Positions 33,528 through 41,750 of a DNA stretch of 64,000 nt are shown here, in pieces. This DNA comes from Sinomonas atrocyanea. GTDB lineage: Bacteria; Actinomycetota; Actinomycetes; Actinomycetales; Micrococcaceae. Position numbers and translations under genes: made by a program. The stretch is from contig NZ_JAUSRH010000004.1 of NCBI RefSeq assembly GCF_030811715.1, positions 1 to 64,000 on the forward strand. The letters run 5' to 3'. Position 1 is the first letter of the stretch. Every line of letters begins with the position of its first letter. A model generated the notes under the pieces. The model saw only the letters and a list, made by a program, of their open reading frames with translations. It did not search any database and was not told the origin of the DNA.

Positions 33528-35555
33528 ATGCCCGCTCCCATCGTCCTCTCGGGCAGATACGAGCTCGGCGAGCTGATCGGCCGGGGCGGGATGGCGGACG
33601 TCTACGAGGGCCTCGACCTGCGGCTGGGGCGCCGGGTCGCGGTGAAGATGCTGCGCCCGGACATGGCCCGCGACGGGCAGTTCCGGGCCCGCTTCGAGCG
33701 CGAGGCGCGCGCCGTCGCCGGACTCAACCACCCCTCGATCGTGGGGGTGTACGACACCGGCGAGCACAATCCGGACCCGCTCTCGCCGCACAGCGTCGCG
33801 GTGCCGTACATCGTCATGGAGTATGTCGAGGGCCGGACCCTGCGGGACGTGATCCGCGAGGGCACCCCGAGCATCGACGACTCCATCGATGCGCTGCTCG
33901 GCGTGCTCTCCGCGCTCGAGTACAGCCACCGGCACGGCATCATCCACCGGGACATCAAGCCCGCCAACGTCATGGCGTGCAACGAGCCCGGGTCCGTGAA
34001 GGTCATGGACTTCGGGATCGCGCGGGCCACCGCGGACACCTCCGCGACCGTCACCCAGACCCAGGCCGTGGTGGGCACCGCCCAGTACCTCTCCCCGGAG
34101 CAGGCCCAGGGCAAGGTGGTGGACGCCCGCAGCGACCTCTACTCCGCCGGGTGCCTGCTCTACGAGCTCCTGACCGGCCGGCCGCCGTTCGTGGGCGAGT
34201 CCGCGGTGTCCGTGGCCTACCAGCACGTCCAGTCCGTGCCCCGCCCGGCCGCCGACTTCAACCCGGACGTGTCCCCGGCGCTCCAGAGCGTCCTGGACCG
34301 CGCCCTCGAGAAGGACCCCGCCGACCGCTTCCAGAGCGCCGCCGCCTTCCAGCGCGCGCTGCGCGGCGCCCGGGCCGGCATCGTGGTGCCCGCCCGCCCC
34401 GGCCGCGGCGCGGCCGGGGCGGGGGCCGCCGCTGCAGCCGCAGCTGCTGCTGCCGCCCGAGGGCAGGCGGACGACGGCGGGATCCCCACCGCCGCTGTCG
34501 GGCTCGTCGGCGAGGATGGCAGCGGCCAGAACGCCGCAGCCGCGGGGCAGGACGGCCGTGGGCCGAACGGCGCCGGCGCGCAGCCTGCCGGCGAGGCCCA
34601 GTCCTCCCCCCACCTCGGCGACACGGGCGAGTTCCCGGCGTTCGCGCCCCAGCCCTCCGACCTCATCGAGTTCGACGACGCCCGCGACGAGGAGCGCGCC
34701 CGCCGTGGACGCGGCCGGCGGCGCGCCTGGATCGTGGTGCTGCTCGTGATGGCGCTGCTCGTGGCGACCGGCGGCGGCCTGCTGCTGTACCAGTACATGA
34801 ACCAGCCCTCGGCGGTGCAGATGATCACCGTCCCGGCGGTGTCCAACATGTCCGAGACCGAGGCCGCGCTCAAGCTCCAGTCGCTCGGCCTGCAGCCGAA
34901 CATCTCCCATCCCAAGGACCCCACGGTGCCGAAGGGCACGGCGATCCGCACGGTGCCCGACGCGGGGACGCAGCTCGCCAAGGGCTCCTCGATCTCGCTC
35001 GAGATCTCGGACGGGCCGGCCAACGCGACGATCCCGACGTCGATCATCGGCGCCACCGAGTCGGGCGCCCGCTCGACGCTTCAGGCCCTCGGGCTCCAGG
35101 TCAAGCCGCGCTCGATCCTCGCGAACGATCCCAAGGCCCCGTACGGGACCGTCATCGCCACCAAGCCGGGCCCGGGCCAGACCGTGGGCCTGGGCACGGA
35201 GGTGGAGCTGACCGTCTCGACGGGCAAGGTGAGCGTCCCGAACCTGCGCGGCATGGCGGTCGCCGACGCCCAGAAGGCCCTGGCCGACCGCGGCCTCAAG
35301 GCCGCGGTGCAGGAGCAGGAGAACGCCAACGCGGCGCCGGGGACGGTCACGTACCAGGACCCGGCCGCGGACGGCAGCGTGGACCAGGGTGGGACCGTCA
35401 CGCTGATCGTGGCGAAGGCCCCGCCGCCCCCTCCGGCGCCGAGCCCCTCGCCGTCGCCGAGCGACACCACGAGCCCGTCGCCCCCGGCGTCGAGCCCCGG
35501 CAACAGCGGCGATGCCCCCGGCCATCGAGGCGGCGGCGGAGGCGGAAACGGCTGA
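33528..35555 (+). CDS. pknB: Ser/Thr protein kinase PknB with three PASTA domains
   Basis: The 675-residue kinase has a Hanks-type domain (residues 10-275: GRGGMADVYEGL, IHRDIKPANVM, MDFGIARAT), a long Ala/Gly-rich linker and a membrane helix (AWIVVLLVMALLVATGGGL). Three PASTA repeats follow, opening with ITVPAVSNMS, ATIPTSIIGA and VSVPNLRGM. Mycobacterial PknB has four. The repeats bind muropeptides and lipid II and localise the kinase to growth zones. I choose ATG 33528 (MPAPIV) with AGAGGA upstream. A GTG at 33483 would add 15 poorly conserved residues. The last residues are Pro/Ser/Gly-rich. Confidence 0.95.
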   Translation: MPAPIVLSGRYELGELIGRGGMADVYEGLDLRLGRRVAVKMLRPDMARDGQFRARFEREARAVAGLNHPSIVGVYDTGEHNPDPLSPHSVAVPYIVMEYVEGRTLRDVIREGTPSIDDSIDALLGVLSALEYSHRHGIIHRDIKPANVMACNEPGSVKVMDFGIARATADTSATVTQTQAVVGTAQYLSPEQAQGKVVDARSDLYSAGCLLYELLTGRPPFVGESAVSVAYQHVQSVPRPAADFNPDVSPALQSVLDRALEKDPADRFQSAAAFQRALRGARAGIVVPARPGRGAAGAGAAAAAAAAAAARGQADDGGIPTAAVGLVGEDGSGQNAAAAGQDGRGPNGAGAQPAGEAQSSPHLGDTGEFPAFAPQPSDLIEFDDARDEERARRGRGRRRAWIVVLLVMALLVATGGGLLLYQYMNQPSAVQMITVPAVSNMSETEAALKLQSLGLQPNISHPKDPTVPKGTAIRTVPDAGTQLAKGSSISLEISDGPANATIPTSIIGATESGARSTLQALGLQVKPRSILANDPKAPYGTVIATKPGPGQTVGLGTEVELTVSTGKVSVPNLRGMAVADAQKALADRGLKAAVQEQENANAAPGTVTYQDPAADGSVDQGGTVTLIVAKAPPPPPAPSPSPSPSDTTSPSPPASSPGNSGDAPGHRGGGGGGNG

Positions 35556-35567
35556 GCGCGCTCAGCC
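35550..35567. repeat. Palindrome containing the stop codons of both pknB and trpG
   Basis: The 18-bp perfect palindrome GGCTGAGCG-CGCTCAGCC holds both convergent stop codons. It could act as a small bidirectional terminator, but it has no loop and no T run. Confidence 0.6.
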
Positions 35568-36203
35568 TGCGGTGATGAGCGGGCTCAGGTGCGAGGCCTT
35601 CTCGGCGGCCCCGGCGAGGCCGAGGGACTCGAGCCACGTGCCGAGCATCTGGTAGCCGCCCTCGGTCAGCACGCTCTCGGGGTGGAACTGCACCCCGCAC
35701 AGGGGCGCGGTCCGGTGCGCGAGGCCCATCACTACGCCGGAGTGCGTGTGGGCAGTGACCTCGAGGACGTCGGGGATCGAGTCCGCGACCGCGGCGAGGG
35801 AGTGGTAGCGGGTGGCGGTGAAGGGCGAGGGGAGGCCGGCGAACACGCTCCTGCCCTCGTGCTCGACGAGGGAGGTCTTCCCGTGCATGAGCTCCGGCGC
35901 GTGCGTCACGGTGCCGCCGTAGGCCTCGGCCAGGGCCTGGTGGCCCAGGCACACGCCGAGCATCGGCTTGCTGTTCTCCCCGCACCACCTGATGAGCTCG
36001 ATGCACACCCCGGCCTCGGCGGGGTTGCCGGGCCCGGGCGAGACGAGGACGCCGTCGCGCGCGGCGGCGAGCTCGATCGCCTCGGCGAGGGAGACGTCGT
36101 CGTTCCTCACCACGGTCGTCTCGGCGCCGAGCTGCTGGAGGTAGCCGACGAGCGTATAGACGAACGAGTCGTAGTTGTCGATGACGAGGATGCGGGTGGT
36201 CAT
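35562..36203 (-). CDS. trpG: Anthranilate / aminodeoxychorismate synthase glutaminase subunit
   Basis: The 213-residue class I glutamine amidotransferase has the DNYDSFVYTL N-terminus, the nucleophile elbow GVCLGHQALAE with Cys, and the FHPESVLT His-Glu pair. It supplies ammonia from glutamine for anthranilate (tryptophan) or aminodeoxychorismate (folate). Actinobacteria often use one subunit for both. Its position convergent to pknB and next to crgA matches mycobacteria (Rv0013). Only six bases separate it from the pknB stop. Confidence 0.93.
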   Translation of the reverse strand: MTTRILVIDNYDSFVYTLVGYLQQLGAETTVVRNDDVSLAEAIELAAARDGVLVSPGPGNPAEAGVCIELIRWCGENSKPMLGVCLGHQALAEAYGGTVTHAPELMHGKTSLVEHEGRSVFAGLPSPFTATRYHSLAAVADSIPDVLEVTAHTHSGVVMGLAHRTAPLCGVQFHPESVLTEGGYQMLGTWLESLGLAGAAEKASHLSPLITAG

Positions 36204-36367
36204 GCGTCAGTAGCCGTTTCGTCCGGGCCGGCGCGGGTACGGAGGGCTCCTGCGGCTAGACTGAAGCCTCAGGAACGCACGGCCCGCACCCGCGGTGCAG
36301 CGTGTTGGTGCTTAGCAGAATATCAAGCGGGCCCCGCGGCGTGACGGGCGGGCCCCGAGGAGGACGA

Positions 36368-36715
36368 GTGCCCGAGTCGACGGACAAGCCCCAGCAGAAG
36401 CCGGCTGCGGCCGCGCCGAAGAAGGCAGCAGACCCCAAGGCAGCCGACCGCCGGTCGGCCAACCGCAAGGCGGCCGAGCGGAGGGCCGCGAAGAAGGCCA
36501 AGCGGCAGCGCCGCGCCCAACGCGCCGGCGGACCCACGCCCCAGTGGTACAAGTACGTCATGTTCGGCCTCATGGTGGTGGGCCTGCTCTGGATCATCAC
36601 GTTCTACGTGACCCAGGGCCTGTTCCCCTTCCCCGAGCTGGGCAACTGGAACATCCTCGCCGGCTTCGGGATCGCGATCGTGGGGTTCCTCATGACCCTG
36701 CGCTGGCGGGGCTGA
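36368..36715 (+). CDS. crgA: Cell-division protein CrgA
   Basis: The 115-residue protein has a very basic Lys/Ala-rich N-terminal region (residues 8-52) and two membrane helices (about 57-78 and 91-111) with YKYVMFGLMVVGLLWIITFY, the CrgA signature. It interacts with FtsZ, FtsI and other divisome proteins and times septum formation in actinobacteria. The start is GTG at 36368 with GGAGGAC upstream. Its last 26 bases overlap tail-to-tail with the convergent glycosyltransferase gene, an unusual overlap. Confidence 0.93.
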   Translation: MPESTDKPQQKPAAAAPKKAADPKAADRRSANRKAAERRAAKKAKRQRRAQRAGGPTPQWYKYVMFGLMVVGLLWIITFYVTQGLFPFPELGNWNILAGFGIAIVGFLMTLRWRG

Positions 36716-37880
36716 GCGCGCGGAGCACCGCGCGTCCCGTCGACTCCCACCCCGGCAGCAGCGGCCTCGCCGCGAGCGCGGCGGCCCGCCATCGGGCGCG
36801 CACCGAGGGGTCGTCGAGCCACCCCGCGAGCTTGCGGGCAAGCGGGTCCGCGGCTCCGAGCCCCGCATTCCCCGGGGGCTCCACCGCGGCCCCGGCCGTC
36901 CCGAAGCCTCCCTCGAGGGAGAGCCCGAGCGCCTCGACCGCCCCGGTGCCCGCGGCGACGATCGCCGGGATGCCCCGCGCGAGCGACTCCACCACCGCGA
37001 GCCCATAGGTCTCCGGGTCCGAGGCGAGCACCGTGAGGTCCGTGACGGACCACTCCGCGTCGAGCGCGTCGCCCCGCAGCTCGCCGGGCACCCGCACGCG
37101 CTCGGCGATGCCGAGGTCCGCGGCGGCATCCCGGACCGCGCGCGCGTAGGCCCGGTCGGCGGCGTCGTACCCGGCGAGCGTGAGCGTCCACGGCCGGTCG
37201 CGGAGGGCCGCGAGCGCGCGCACGAGCCGCAGCTGCCCCTTCCCCGGCAGGAGTGCCGCGAGGCACAGCACGTGCGGGATCCCGCCGTCGGCGAGGCTGC
37301 CCCCCGCCGCCGGGGCACCCACGACGCCGGGCCTCACCACCCCGGGCACCATGCCGTAGCGCTCGGCGAGACGCCGGGCGGAGAAGTCGCTCGGGACCAG
37401 GGCCACGTCCGCGGCGGCGAGGGCGCGCCGCTCCAGGCCGGCGAGCCGCTCCGCCTCTTCGGGGGACAGGCCCGCGGCGTCCGCGAGGAGCAGGTGCACG
37501 AGGATGCCGAAGCGGCCCCCGCCGCCGCGCACAGCAGGGACGGCCGAGGCGACCTCGTCCGGGGCGCCGAGCGCGAGGAGACCGTCGACCAGCACGTGGG
37601 CCCCTGCCGCGGGCGTCCCCTCAGGCCGAGACGGGTGCGGCGGGTGGGAGCCGCCGTCGTGCGCCGGAGCGAGCGCGGCGGCGAGGCGGCGGCGGTCCTC
37701 GGCCGAGCCCACCGGCCACTCCCCCGGCACCGCGACCACCTCGACGTCGGCGCCGAGCGCCGACAGGGCCTCGGCAAGCTGGGTGTTGTAGACCGTGCCC
37801 CCCGAGGTGTAGCCGAGGCCGTCGGGGACCACGAGCCGGATCCTGGCCGGCGAAGGCGCCGGGACGCGGGTGCGCTCCAT
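36690..37880 (-). CDS. Glycosyltransferase family 4-like protein
   Basis: The 396-residue protein has the two Rossmann-like domains of GT-B glycosyltransferases. The N-terminal part shows PDGLGYTSGGTVYNTQLAEAL. The C-terminal part shows LLPGKGQLRLVRAL, and EWSVTDLTVLASDPETYGLAVVESLARGIPAI (in parts), which contains the nucleotide-sugar-binding E-x7-E motif of family GT4. It would transfer a sugar from an activated donor to an unknown acceptor. It is the last gene of the dehydrogenase-PTPS-GT operon, one base after the PTPS-like gene, and overlaps crgA by 26 bases. Confidence 0.85.
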   Translation of the reverse strand: MERTRVPAPSPARIRLVVPDGLGYTSGGTVYNTQLAEALSALGADVEVVAVPGEWPVGSAEDRRRLAAALAPAHDGGSHPPHPSRPEGTPAAGAHVLVDGLLALGAPDEVASAVPAVRGGGGRFGILVHLLLADAAGLSPEEAERLAGLERRALAAADVALVPSDFSARRLAERYGMVPGVVRPGVVGAPAAGGSLADGGIPHVLCLAALLPGKGQLRLVRALAALRDRPWTLTLAGYDAADRAYARAVRDAAADLGIAERVRVPGELRGDALDAEWSVTDLTVLASDPETYGLAVVESLARGIPAIVAAGTGAVEALGLSLEGGFGTAGAAVEPPGNAGLGAADPLARKLAGWLDDPSVRARWRAAALAARPLLPGWESTGRAVLRALSPASAGS

Positions 37881-37881
37881 C

Positions 37882-38286
37882 TCAGCCGCGGGAGCCCGGG
37901 ACCCCGGCCAGGGCCAGCGTGTACGAGGCCCACGCGTCCGGGTTCTCGCGCAGCGTCACCTCGATCGCGGCGAGGTGCTCGAGGCGGCGCAGGTGCTCTG
38001 CTGCGCCCACCGCGATGTGCTGGGCGAGGACCTCGGTGGTGGTGAGGCGGCCCGTGAAGTCCGGGTGCTCGTCCAGGTTGCGGTACCGCAGCCCGTCTAG
38101 GACTGCGGAAAGGAGCTCGGAGGCCTCGCCGATGTCCATCACGGTCGAGTTCGCGTCCAGCGCCTCGGCACGGACGGTCAGTTCGACTACGAACGTGGCG
38201 CCGTGCAGTCCCTGGGCGGGGCCGAAGGCCGGCCTCGGGAGGCTGTGGGCGATCATCACGTGGTCGCGGACGGTGAGGCTGAACAT
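37882..38286 (-). CDS. 6-pyruvoyl-tetrahydropterin synthase-like protein with altered active site
   Basis: The 134-residue protein has the PTPS/QueD fold: F-S-x5-H start, IAHSL (His14), LHGATF (His28), the VMDIGE strand, TTTEVLAQHI and a late RENPDAWASY. Compared with E. coli QueD, the second His of the zinc-binding HGH motif is Ala30, the catalytic Cys position before it is Ala24, and the LDHH motif reads LDEH. The zinc site and chemistry are therefore likely altered. No other queuosine or pterin synthesis gene is close. It sits between a dehydrogenase and a glycosyltransferase gene in one operon. The product is unknown. Confidence 0.82.
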   Translation of the reverse strand: MFSLTVRDHVMIAHSLPRPAFGPAQGLHGATFVVELTVRAEALDANSTVMDIGEASELLSAVLDGLRYRNLDEHPDFTGRLTTTEVLAQHIAVGAAEHLRRLEHLAAIEVTLRENPDAWASYTLALAGVPGSRG

Positions 38287-38355
38287 GGCTCTCCTTCGGG
38301 TCAGGGGACGGGTCTCGGCCGCGCAGGGCCGCCGGTCGGGATCAGGGGTGAGGGG

Positions 38356-39402
38356 TCAGGGGGCGCCGGGGTAGCGGATCACGTGGCACAGCCCGGGCCA
38401 GGCGCCGGCCACGTCGCCGCCCTCCGCGAGCCGCTCCATCGTCGCGGGCAGGTCGGCGAAGTCGGAGGGCTCGCCGAGGAACGCGTCGAACACCGGGTCC
38501 TCCAGGAGCCGCAGCGCGAGGGCCAGGCGCTGCGCGGTCGTGCGCCGGACGCGGCGTGGCTGGGCGACCTGGCCCACCTGGCTCGCGCGCAGCGAGAGGC
38601 GGCGGGCGTGGAAGTCCGCGCCGAGCGGGACCTGCACGCTGCGGTCGCCGTACCAGGACAGCTCGATGACCTCGCCGTCGTCGCCCACGATCTCGAGGCA
38701 GCGAGCGAGCCCCTCGGGCGTCGCGGAGGCGTGGAAGACGAGGTCGCAGTCCTCCGCAGCATCCTCGGGCGCGACGAGCCGGACCCCGAGCGCGTCCATG
38801 AGCCTCCCCCGGGCGGGGTCCGGGTCCACGGCCTCGAGCCGTTCCAGCGGGAAGCGGCGCAGGAGCGCGGCCGCGGAGGCGCCGATGAGCCCGCAGCCCA
38901 CCACGGCGATCCGGTCGCCGATGCGGGGGCCGCCCTCCCAGAGCGCGTTGACTGCCGTCTCGACGGCTCCGGCGAGCAGCGCGCGGCGGGGCGGCACGCC
39001 GTCGGGCACCAGGGTGAGGTCCGCGGCCGGGACCACGTAGCGGTCCTGGTGCGGGTAGAGGCAGAAGACGGTGCGGCCCTCGAGCTCGGCCGGGCCGCGC
39101 TCGACGACCCCCACCGAGAGATAGCCGTACTTGACGGGGGCAGGGAAGCTGCCCTCCTGGTGGGGAGCCTCCATGAGGTCCGCGACCCGGTCCGGCACCT
39201 TGCACGCGTGGACAAGGTTCTCGGTGCCGCGCGAATGGCCGGAGTACAGGGTGCGGACGAGCGCCTCTCCCTCCCCCGGCTCCGGGACGGGCACCGGCCG
39301 CAGCTCGCCCCGGCGCGGGCCGGTGGTCCAGTAGGCGGTGGCCTTCGCCATGCCGCTGGAGGGCACGGCGGCGCCCGGATCGGTCCTGCGCGGATCTCCC
39401 AT
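38356..39402 (-). CDS. Zinc-binding dehydrogenase-like (MDR-family) oxidoreductase
   Basis: The 348-residue protein is a medium-chain dehydrogenase/reductase-like oxidoreductase with a Rossmann nucleotide site VVGCGLIGASAAAL near residue 164. The N-terminal GroES-like part includes LYSGHSRGTENLVHACKVP and VKYGYLSVGVVE. The typical four-Cys structural zinc site is absent. The ATG at 39402 is supported by TAGTGT at -12 to -7, although an internal start at 39351 (MAKATAYW) is also in frame. It heads the operon with the PTPS-like gene and the glycosyltransferase. Its substrate is unknown. Confidence 0.85.
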   Translation of the reverse strand: MGDPRRTDPGAAVPSSGMAKATAYWTTGPRRGELRPVPVPEPGEGEALVRTLYSGHSRGTENLVHACKVPDRVADLMEAPHQEGSFPAPVKYGYLSVGVVERGPAELEGRTVFCLYPHQDRYVVPAADLTLVPDGVPPRRALLAGAVETAVNALWEGGPRIGDRIAVVGCGLIGASAAALLRRFPLERLEAVDPDPARGRLMDALGVRLVAPEDAAEDCDLVFHASATPEGLARCLEIVGDDGEVIELSWYGDRSVQVPLGADFHARRLSLRASQVGQVAQPRRVRRTTAQRLALALRLLEDPVFDAFLGEPSDFADLPATMERLAEGGDVAGAWPGLCHVIRYPGAP

Positions 39403-39408
39403 GCCCCG

Positions 39409-39414
39409 ACACTA
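39409..39414 (-). promoter_or_regulatory. -10 box for leaderless MDR-PTPS-GT operon
   Basis: TAGTGT on the minus strand lies at -12 to -7 from the ATG at 39402. Confidence 0.6.
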
Positions 39415-39468
39415 CCCACCCGGGCTGCGGGTGAGACACAGGCCCCGGCCGCGCCGCGCTGCCCCGCC

Positions 39469-39474
39469 TAGACT
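39469..39474 (+). promoter_or_regulatory. -10 box for leaderless alaX-like gene
   Basis: TAGACT lies at -12 to -7 from the ATG at 39481. Confidence 0.6.
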
Positions 39475-39480
39475 GGAAGG

Positions 39481-40197
39481 ATGACCACGGCGGTAGACCA
39501 GCAGACCAACGCGTACTTCGACGACACCTACCTCACCGAGACGACCGCTACCGTGATCGCCGCCGGGACGGACGAGGACGGCGCGTGGGCGGCCGTGTCC
39601 CCCAACATCTTCCACCCCAAGGGCGGCGGGCAGCCCTCCGACGAGGGGACGCTCGACGGCGTCGCGGTCACCCCGGCGCGCGACGACGCGGGACTCGTGG
39701 TCCTCACCGGCGCGCCCTCCGCGCCCGAGGTGGGGACCGCCGTCGTCTGCCGGATCGACGCGGAGCTGCGCCGCCGGCACGCCGCGCTCCACACGGCGGG
39801 CCACATCCTCGGCCACCTCGGCGAGGCACGCGGCTGGCAGCACTCCGGACATTCGCACTTCCCCGGGCAGGCGCGGCTGGACTTCGACCCCGCCGGCCAC
39901 GAGGACGAACTCGCAACCCCGGAGCCCCGCGAGTCCGTCCGCGCCGAGTTCCAGGCGCAGATGGACGCCGTGCTGGCCCGCGGCGGGGCGGTGTCAGCGT
40001 CCGTGGACGCCACTGGGCACCGCACGGTGACGATCGAGGGCGTCAACGCCGAGCCGTGCGGCGGCACGCACGTGCGGTCGCTGTCCGAGCTCGCCGGCGT
40101 GCGGATCCTCGAGGTGAAGGTCAAGCGCGGCGCCATCAAGGTCCGCTACGAGGCGGAGCACGCCGACCGTGCGCCGGCGGGCGGGAGCGCGTCCTGA
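39481..40197 (+). CDS. AlaX-type alanyl-tRNA editing protein
   Basis: The 238-residue protein is a free-standing editing domain related to the second half of AlaRS. It removes serine or glycine wrongly attached to tRNA-Ala. It shows HPKGGGQPSD, the metal-binding HTAGHIL, and near the C-terminus CGGTHV, which supplies further zinc ligands. Two glycine- and alanine-rich strands lie between. The gene is leaderless and overlaps trpF (TGATG at 40195-40199), so the two are coupled, although they share no pathway. Confidence 0.9.
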   Translation: MTTAVDQQTNAYFDDTYLTETTATVIAAGTDEDGAWAAVSPNIFHPKGGGQPSDEGTLDGVAVTPARDDAGLVVLTGAPSAPEVGTAVVCRIDAELRRRHAALHTAGHILGHLGEARGWQHSGHSHFPGQARLDFDPAGHEDELATPEPRESVRAEFQAQMDAVLARGGAVSASVDATGHRTVTIEGVNAEPCGGTHVRSLSELAGVRILEVKVKRGAIKVRYEAEHADRAPAGGSAS

Positions 40198-40826
40198 TGC
40201 TGTGGGTGAAGATCTGCGGGCTGTCCACGCCCGAGGCCGTCGAGGCGGCGGTGGAATCCGGGGCCGACGCGGTGGGGTTCGTCCTCGCCCCGGGGAGCCC
40301 CCGGACGGTCGGGGCTGCGCTGGCAGCTCGGCTCGTGGCCGCCGCCCGGGACGCGGCGGGCCGGGCGGGACGCGAGGTCGAGACCGTGGCGGTGGTCCGG
40401 GACCAGACGCTCGAGGAGGTCGCGGCCCTGGCGCGCGAGGCCGGCGTGGACACCGTCCAGCTGCACGGGGACGAGCCGGACGCGACGGCCGATGCCCTCC
40501 GCGAGGCCGGCCTCCGGGTGATCCGGGCCCTCTCCGCGGGCGAGTACACGCGGCGCACCGCCACGGGCTGGTCCTCCCCGGACCGGCTCCTGCTCGACGC
40601 CGCCGTCCCCGGCTCCGGCGAGCGGTTCTCCGAGGACGAGCTCGGCGCTGCGCCGTCCGGGTTCTGGGCCCTGGCTGGCGGCCTGTCCCCGCAGAACGTG
40701 GGCGAGGCGGTCGCCGCGCTGCGGCCCGGCGGGGTGGACGTCTCGAGCGGGGTGGAGTCATCGCGCGGGGTGAAGGACCTGGGGCTCATCCGCGCCTTCA
40801 TCCAGGCCGCCCGCACCGTCCTCTAG
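40197..40826 (+). CDS. trpF: Phosphoribosylanthranilate isomerase
   Basis: The 209-residue TIM-barrel enzyme isomerises phosphoribosylanthranilate in tryptophan synthesis. The N-terminal VKICGLSTPEAV carries the general-base Cys. VQLHGDE is the family signature, the catalytic Asp is in LLLDAAVPGSGERF, and the phosphate loop is in GGLSPQNV and DVSSGVESSRGVKD. It lies away from the rest of the trp genes, which are not in this window apart from trpG. Its TAG stop is inside a 26-bp tandem repeat. Confidence 0.93.
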   Translation: MLWVKICGLSTPEAVEAAVESGADAVGFVLAPGSPRTVGAALAARLVAAARDAAGRAGREVETVAVVRDQTLEEVAALAREAGVDTVQLHGDEPDATADALREAGLRVIRALSAGEYTRRTATGWSSPDRLLLDAAVPGSGERFSEDELGAAPSGFWALAGGLSPQNVGEAVAALRPGGVDVSSGVESSRGVKDLGLIRAFIQAARTVL

Positions 40827-40872
40827 GGCGGGACCTCCTGGGGCGCCTCTAGGGCGGGACTTCCTGGGGCGC
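40821..40872 (+). repeat. Two tandem copies of a 26-bp unit at the end of trpF
   Basis: The units at 40821-40846 and 40847-40872 are identical except for one C/T difference. The first contains the trpF stop codon. The pattern suggests recent tandem duplication. Confidence 0.85.
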
Positions 40873-40940
40873 CCCACCCCTGCCCCGGTCATATGCACGC
40901 TGTCACCGCCATCACGGTCCCCGGCATAGGATCAGTAGGT

Positions 40941-41750
40941 ATGGCTCCCAAAAATGAACCGGAATCAGAGACCGACCTCGAGGGCGGCCAGTCCGGCGGA
41001 GTGCAGTCCGTAGAGCGTGCGCTGACTGTCCTGGAGATCTTGGCGCGGGAGGGGCACGCGGGCGTCAGTGAGATCGCCGAGGAGATGGGGATCCACAAGT
41101 CCACCGTCTCTCGGCTGATGGGGTCGCTGGTAAGCCGCGAGATGGTCCACCAGAACAGCGATCGCGGCAAGTACCAGCTCGGGTTCGGGATCCTCCGCCT
41201 GGCCAGCTCCATTCCCGGGCGGCTGAGTCTGGTCCACGAGGCACGGCCTGTGCTGGAGAGCCTCGCCGAAGAATTCAAGGAAACGGTCAACCTCGCCGTC
41301 CTGCGGTCCAACTACGCCGTCAATGTGGACCAAGCCATGGGCCCCTCCACACTGGCAACGTATGACTGGGTGGGAAGCCTGACGCCGCTGCACGCCACCT
41401 CCAGCGGGAAGGTGCTCCTGGCTGCCTTGGGTGCTGATGAACGGGACCGCATCCTGAAAGAGGCCGGACTGAAAGCCCGCACGGCCAAGACCATCACCAG
41501 CCGGAAAGAACTGGATGAGCAGCTGCTCGAGGTGGGCGCCAAGGGGTACGCGGTCGTGCGGGAGGAGTTCGAGATCGGCCTGAATGCAGTGGCGGTGCCC
41601 GTCTACAACCACCAGGGCGAAGTAACGGGCGCCATCAGTATCTCGGGGCCAGCGTTCCGGTTCGACCCCGAGAAGATCCCCGGCCTGCTGGAGACGCTCA
41701 AGGAAGCCGGACTCAAGGTCAGCGCCAACATGGGCTACACGCGGCGCTAG
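40941..41750 (+). CDS. IclR-family regulator, candidate controller of the betaine island
   Basis: The 269-residue protein has an N-terminal winged helix (about residues 20-85: ERALTVLEILA, GVSEIAEEMGIHKSTVSRLM) and an IclR effector-binding domain (about 90-265: TPLHATSSGKVLLA, GYAVVREEFEIGLNAVAVPV). IclR proteins sense small catabolites. TAGGAT lies 14-9 bases before the ATG at 40941, so the leader is very short. It is oriented towards the glycine-betaine genes and is the natural candidate to control them, probably through the two-part motif at 42205-42229 and 50305-50329. The gene is visibly less GC-rich than trpF upstream. Confidence 0.88.
   Translation: MAPKNEPESETDLEGGQSGGVQSVERALTVLEILAREGHAGVSEIAEEMGIHKSTVSRLMGSLVSREMVHQNSDRGKYQLGFGILRLASSIPGRLSLVHEARPVLESLAEEFKETVNLAVLRSNYAVNVDQAMGPSTLATYDWVGSLTPLHATSSGKVLLAALGADERDRILKEAGLKARTAKTITSRKELDEQLLEVGAKGYAVVREEFEIGLNAVAVPVYNHQGEVTGAISISGPAFRFDPEKIPGLLETLKEAGLKVSANMGYTRR

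Noticed and set aside
37882-38286. Functional QueD of queuosine synthesis
   Set aside because: Catalytic Cys and one zinc His are missing and no queC, queE or queF is adjacent.
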